Assembly (NCBI GenBank): GCA_036345935.2
Contig: JADWOT020000008.1
Span: 11,825,672 to 11,889,671, forward strand
DNA: 64,000 nucleotides
Direction: 5' to 3'
Source: Taenia hydatigena
Taxonomy: Eukaryota > Platyhelminthes > Cestoda > Cyclophyllidea > Taeniidae
Shown: one piece after another, positions 62,301 through 64,000 of the stretch
Layout: the number at the start of each line of letters is the position of its first letter
How positions within the stretch are numbered: position 1 is the stretch's first letter
Position numbers and translations under genes: made by a program
The notes under the pieces: model-generated
Database searches by the model: none
The model's input: the letters and a program-made list of their open reading frames with translations, nothing else
What the model was told of the DNA's origin: nothing

Positions 62301-63759
62301 GCTGTTTCTGCACAGATTCCATCAATGCGCATCTATTGGCAAAAGCGATTTCTATTCGTTGCATTAGTTTGGTCTTATTGTCAGACTTAATGATAAGGAA
62401 GCGTGGCAACTGGGTAAAGAAATCATCAAATGCGAGAAGTACAATGAAGACTAAAAACATACCACCCCAAGAGACTTCTGTTATCTTCCAAAATCTACAC
62501 ACTGGGTCTCCAAAACAATGAGGCGTCCCCATTCTTAGATTCTACAAGATCCCGCTGGATGAATTAAAATGCCAACCAATCGACACCATCTTTGTGTGCG
62601 AATAACCCTGCCGTTTTATGCAAACCTTTGGAGTGGACTGCACCTATCCTTAAACATCCATATTACTCGACTTATTTAATCTATGTGCCTACACATCAAC
62701 TCAGTGAAAGCTAAAAGCGCCAATTGGAGGTTGCTCATTGTATGTAGTCGTTGAGGAGCCTTTGCCATTGCGCCTAGGTTGCATGACGTCTCACAAGATC
62801 CCAAGAAAGAACAATGGGTGTTTCGTTGCATGGCATTTAAACAATGCATGTGCCCTTTATTAGCGTCAGTGCTATAAATTGGAACAGCAATAACAAAAAG
62901 CGAGTGGTCTGCCGCATGCAAGCCAAACGCAACATGACTTTCTGGCCACGGTAATTGGCCTACTGCATTCATTTGACTGCATCACGGCTTATATGTCATT
63001 TTACTGGCAATGGCACCATCAGATGTATTTGATGAGGTACAAATTGCCCTGTTAAACTCGCCAGTTCCATGTGAACACCATTGAAACTGTCACTGCCTCG
63101 ATGATAACTGAGAACGCAGGTTGTAACACTGCTGTGTTAGGCACCCTATTATGCGAAGCACCTTTTCTCTCGCATATTCTACATTTTGAACAATATACGA
63201 CTTTACATGCAATCAAAGCATTGTTTCCGTGAGCATTTGGCTCCTTGAAAGAGTACCAACGTGGGCCGCTTCCACTGTCAAGAAGCTGATGGTGGCGGTC
63301 AAATTAAGCACCTTAACTGGTGGTATCGGTGGTGAAAGTAGGCTAGGAAATAAGATCCGTACATGTCTCTTACAAATTTTCTACTGTGACTAATCACCTT
63401 ATCAATGAGAAATTTAGAACTGTTTCGACCGCTCAACCTCAATGCTAATGAAGCCTTTAAAAATCAGAAAGCACGTTTGCAACTAAACAAATTTTAGGCC
63501 AAATTGCTTGCAGCAGGTAAAATAGTTTATATTTTGCACAGTAACGGGAGAAGATTCTCACCAGCACTAGGATCCTGGACGCGAGCAGGGCTGTGGTGGT
63601 TAGAGCTGTATGAGTAGATCCGTCAATTGCTGTGGTTGCGGGTGTTAAAGTGTAACTTCTAGATTTGGCCAGTGCACAGTTAGAAACTTTTCCACCTTCG
63701 GTCCCACCCATCAGTGACTTTGAATTCATTTGGTCGGATAACATGATGCTTACCAGATT
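59351..63759. other. No gene seen apart from the GPCR-like frame
   Basis: Frames such as 59829-60059 and 60686-60991 are open but unrecognised. No repeat shared with other parts of the window was noticed until 63760. Confidence 0.45.
62281..62532 (-). CDS. Possible exon of a rhodopsin-type GPCR (TM3 region), weak
   Basis: The 83-residue open frame contains GDPVCRFW, a hydrophobic run (WGGMFLVFIVLLAF) and LAFDDFF. In class A GPCRs, Cys 3.25 precedes Asp 3.49 of the DRY motif by 24 residues, and CxxW and LAxDRF are common. Here the Cys-to-Asp spacing is exactly 24, but the Arg of DRY is Asp, and the expected Pro is one residue early (LPRF). No other GPCR helices were found nearby. It may be a chance match, a single exon of a larger gene, or a pseudogene fragment. 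The frame ends at a TAA at 62281-62283. Confidence 0.2.
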   Translation of the reverse strand: MGTPHCFGDPVCRFWKITEVSWGGMFLVFIVLLAFDDFFTQLPRFLIIKSDNKTKLMQRIEIAFANRCALMESVQKQHDHFVC

Positions 63760-63945
63760 CGACTTCATTAAGCAACGAAGAGGAGTGCGCGTATAGGGTT
63801 CTGCGCGAGCCCGTAAGTGACTAACAGCCGGTCAGAGGAGATATCCCACTTGTGAGTCTAAGCAACCCGGTGATCTGAGTGGCACCTTATTGCAGCAACT
63901 GATTGTTCTTGCCTTTGGTTAGGACATCGGTGATTGCACCAATCT
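63760..63945 (+). repeat. Dispersed repeat R4, 3' fragment
   Basis: It matches the ends of the other R4 copies (GGTCAGAGGAGATA, then CAACTGATTGTTC). The following bases to 64000 resemble 16053-16095 (CACTTAAATCAAGT), a motif of the segmental duplication. Confidence 0.5.
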
Positions 63946-64000
63946 AGGGAAGGCGAGCTATTACCCACTTAAATCAAGTGAAATGAATGGGATCGGGTTG

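Noticed and set aside
1..64000. CRISPR array, bacterial operon or prophage
   Set aside because: No short spaced direct repeats of that kind, no ribosome-binding sites and no dense gene layout. Introns and poly(A) signals indicate a eukaryote.

Overview
The window is eukaryotic DNA, AT-leaning and gene-poor. It has GT-AG introns, TATA/initiator core promoters, AATAAA poly(A) signals, no operons or ribosome-binding sites, and many diverged repeats. The sequence alone does not name the species. An invertebrate (for example a helminth) would fit, but this is a guess.

The only genes I can model end to end are three paralogues of one unrecognised protein family: copy 1 at 13368-14201 (minus), copy 2 at 29752-30716 (plus) and copy 3 at 49903-50851 (plus). 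All three share one architecture: a TATA box, an initiator 30-31 bases downstream, a 5' UTR of about 15 bases, a first exon of only three codons (MSQ or MFQ), a 105-107 base intron, one large exon and an AATAAA. Copies 2 and 3 encode 285 and 280 residues. Copy 1 has a premature stop and encodes 242, although the reading frame stays open for 37 further codons. Synonymous changes dominate in the conserved C-terminal half, which argues for real coding genes.

Each gene sits inside a longer duplicated segment: about 11.8-16.9 kb (inverted), 29.0-32.0 kb and 46.9-52.1 kb. Copies 1 and 3 share about 2.4 kb of upstream DNA that copy 2 lacks. Copy 2 is followed by a 1.33 kb tandem duplication (32.0-34.7 kb).

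Region by region: 0.4-0.65 kb holds a 60-bp tandem repeat. 2.6-9.85 kb holds a nearly perfect 1.64 kb inverted repeat around a dispersed repeat. 11.8-16.9 kb is duplication copy 1. 19.6-21.2 kb is a purine-rich tract, followed by a T-rich region with two degenerate tandem repeats (21.3-21.7 and 23.1-23.75 kb). 29-34.7 kb is copy 2 with its tandem duplication. 36.3-38.5 and 41.2-46.5 kb are mosaics of dispersed repeats, one carrying tRNA-like parts. 47-52.1 kb is copy 3. 52.4-53.8 kb repeats the 5.5-7.95 kb family. 55.5-59.4 kb carries more tRNA-like repeat. The rest shows only weak candidates, including a GPCR-like segment at 62.3-62.5 kb.

The new element here is the three-copy gene family with its fixed promoter and micro-exon design. 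Its function is unknown. Repeat boundaries are by-eye alignments and are good to roughly 10-30 bases unless stated.
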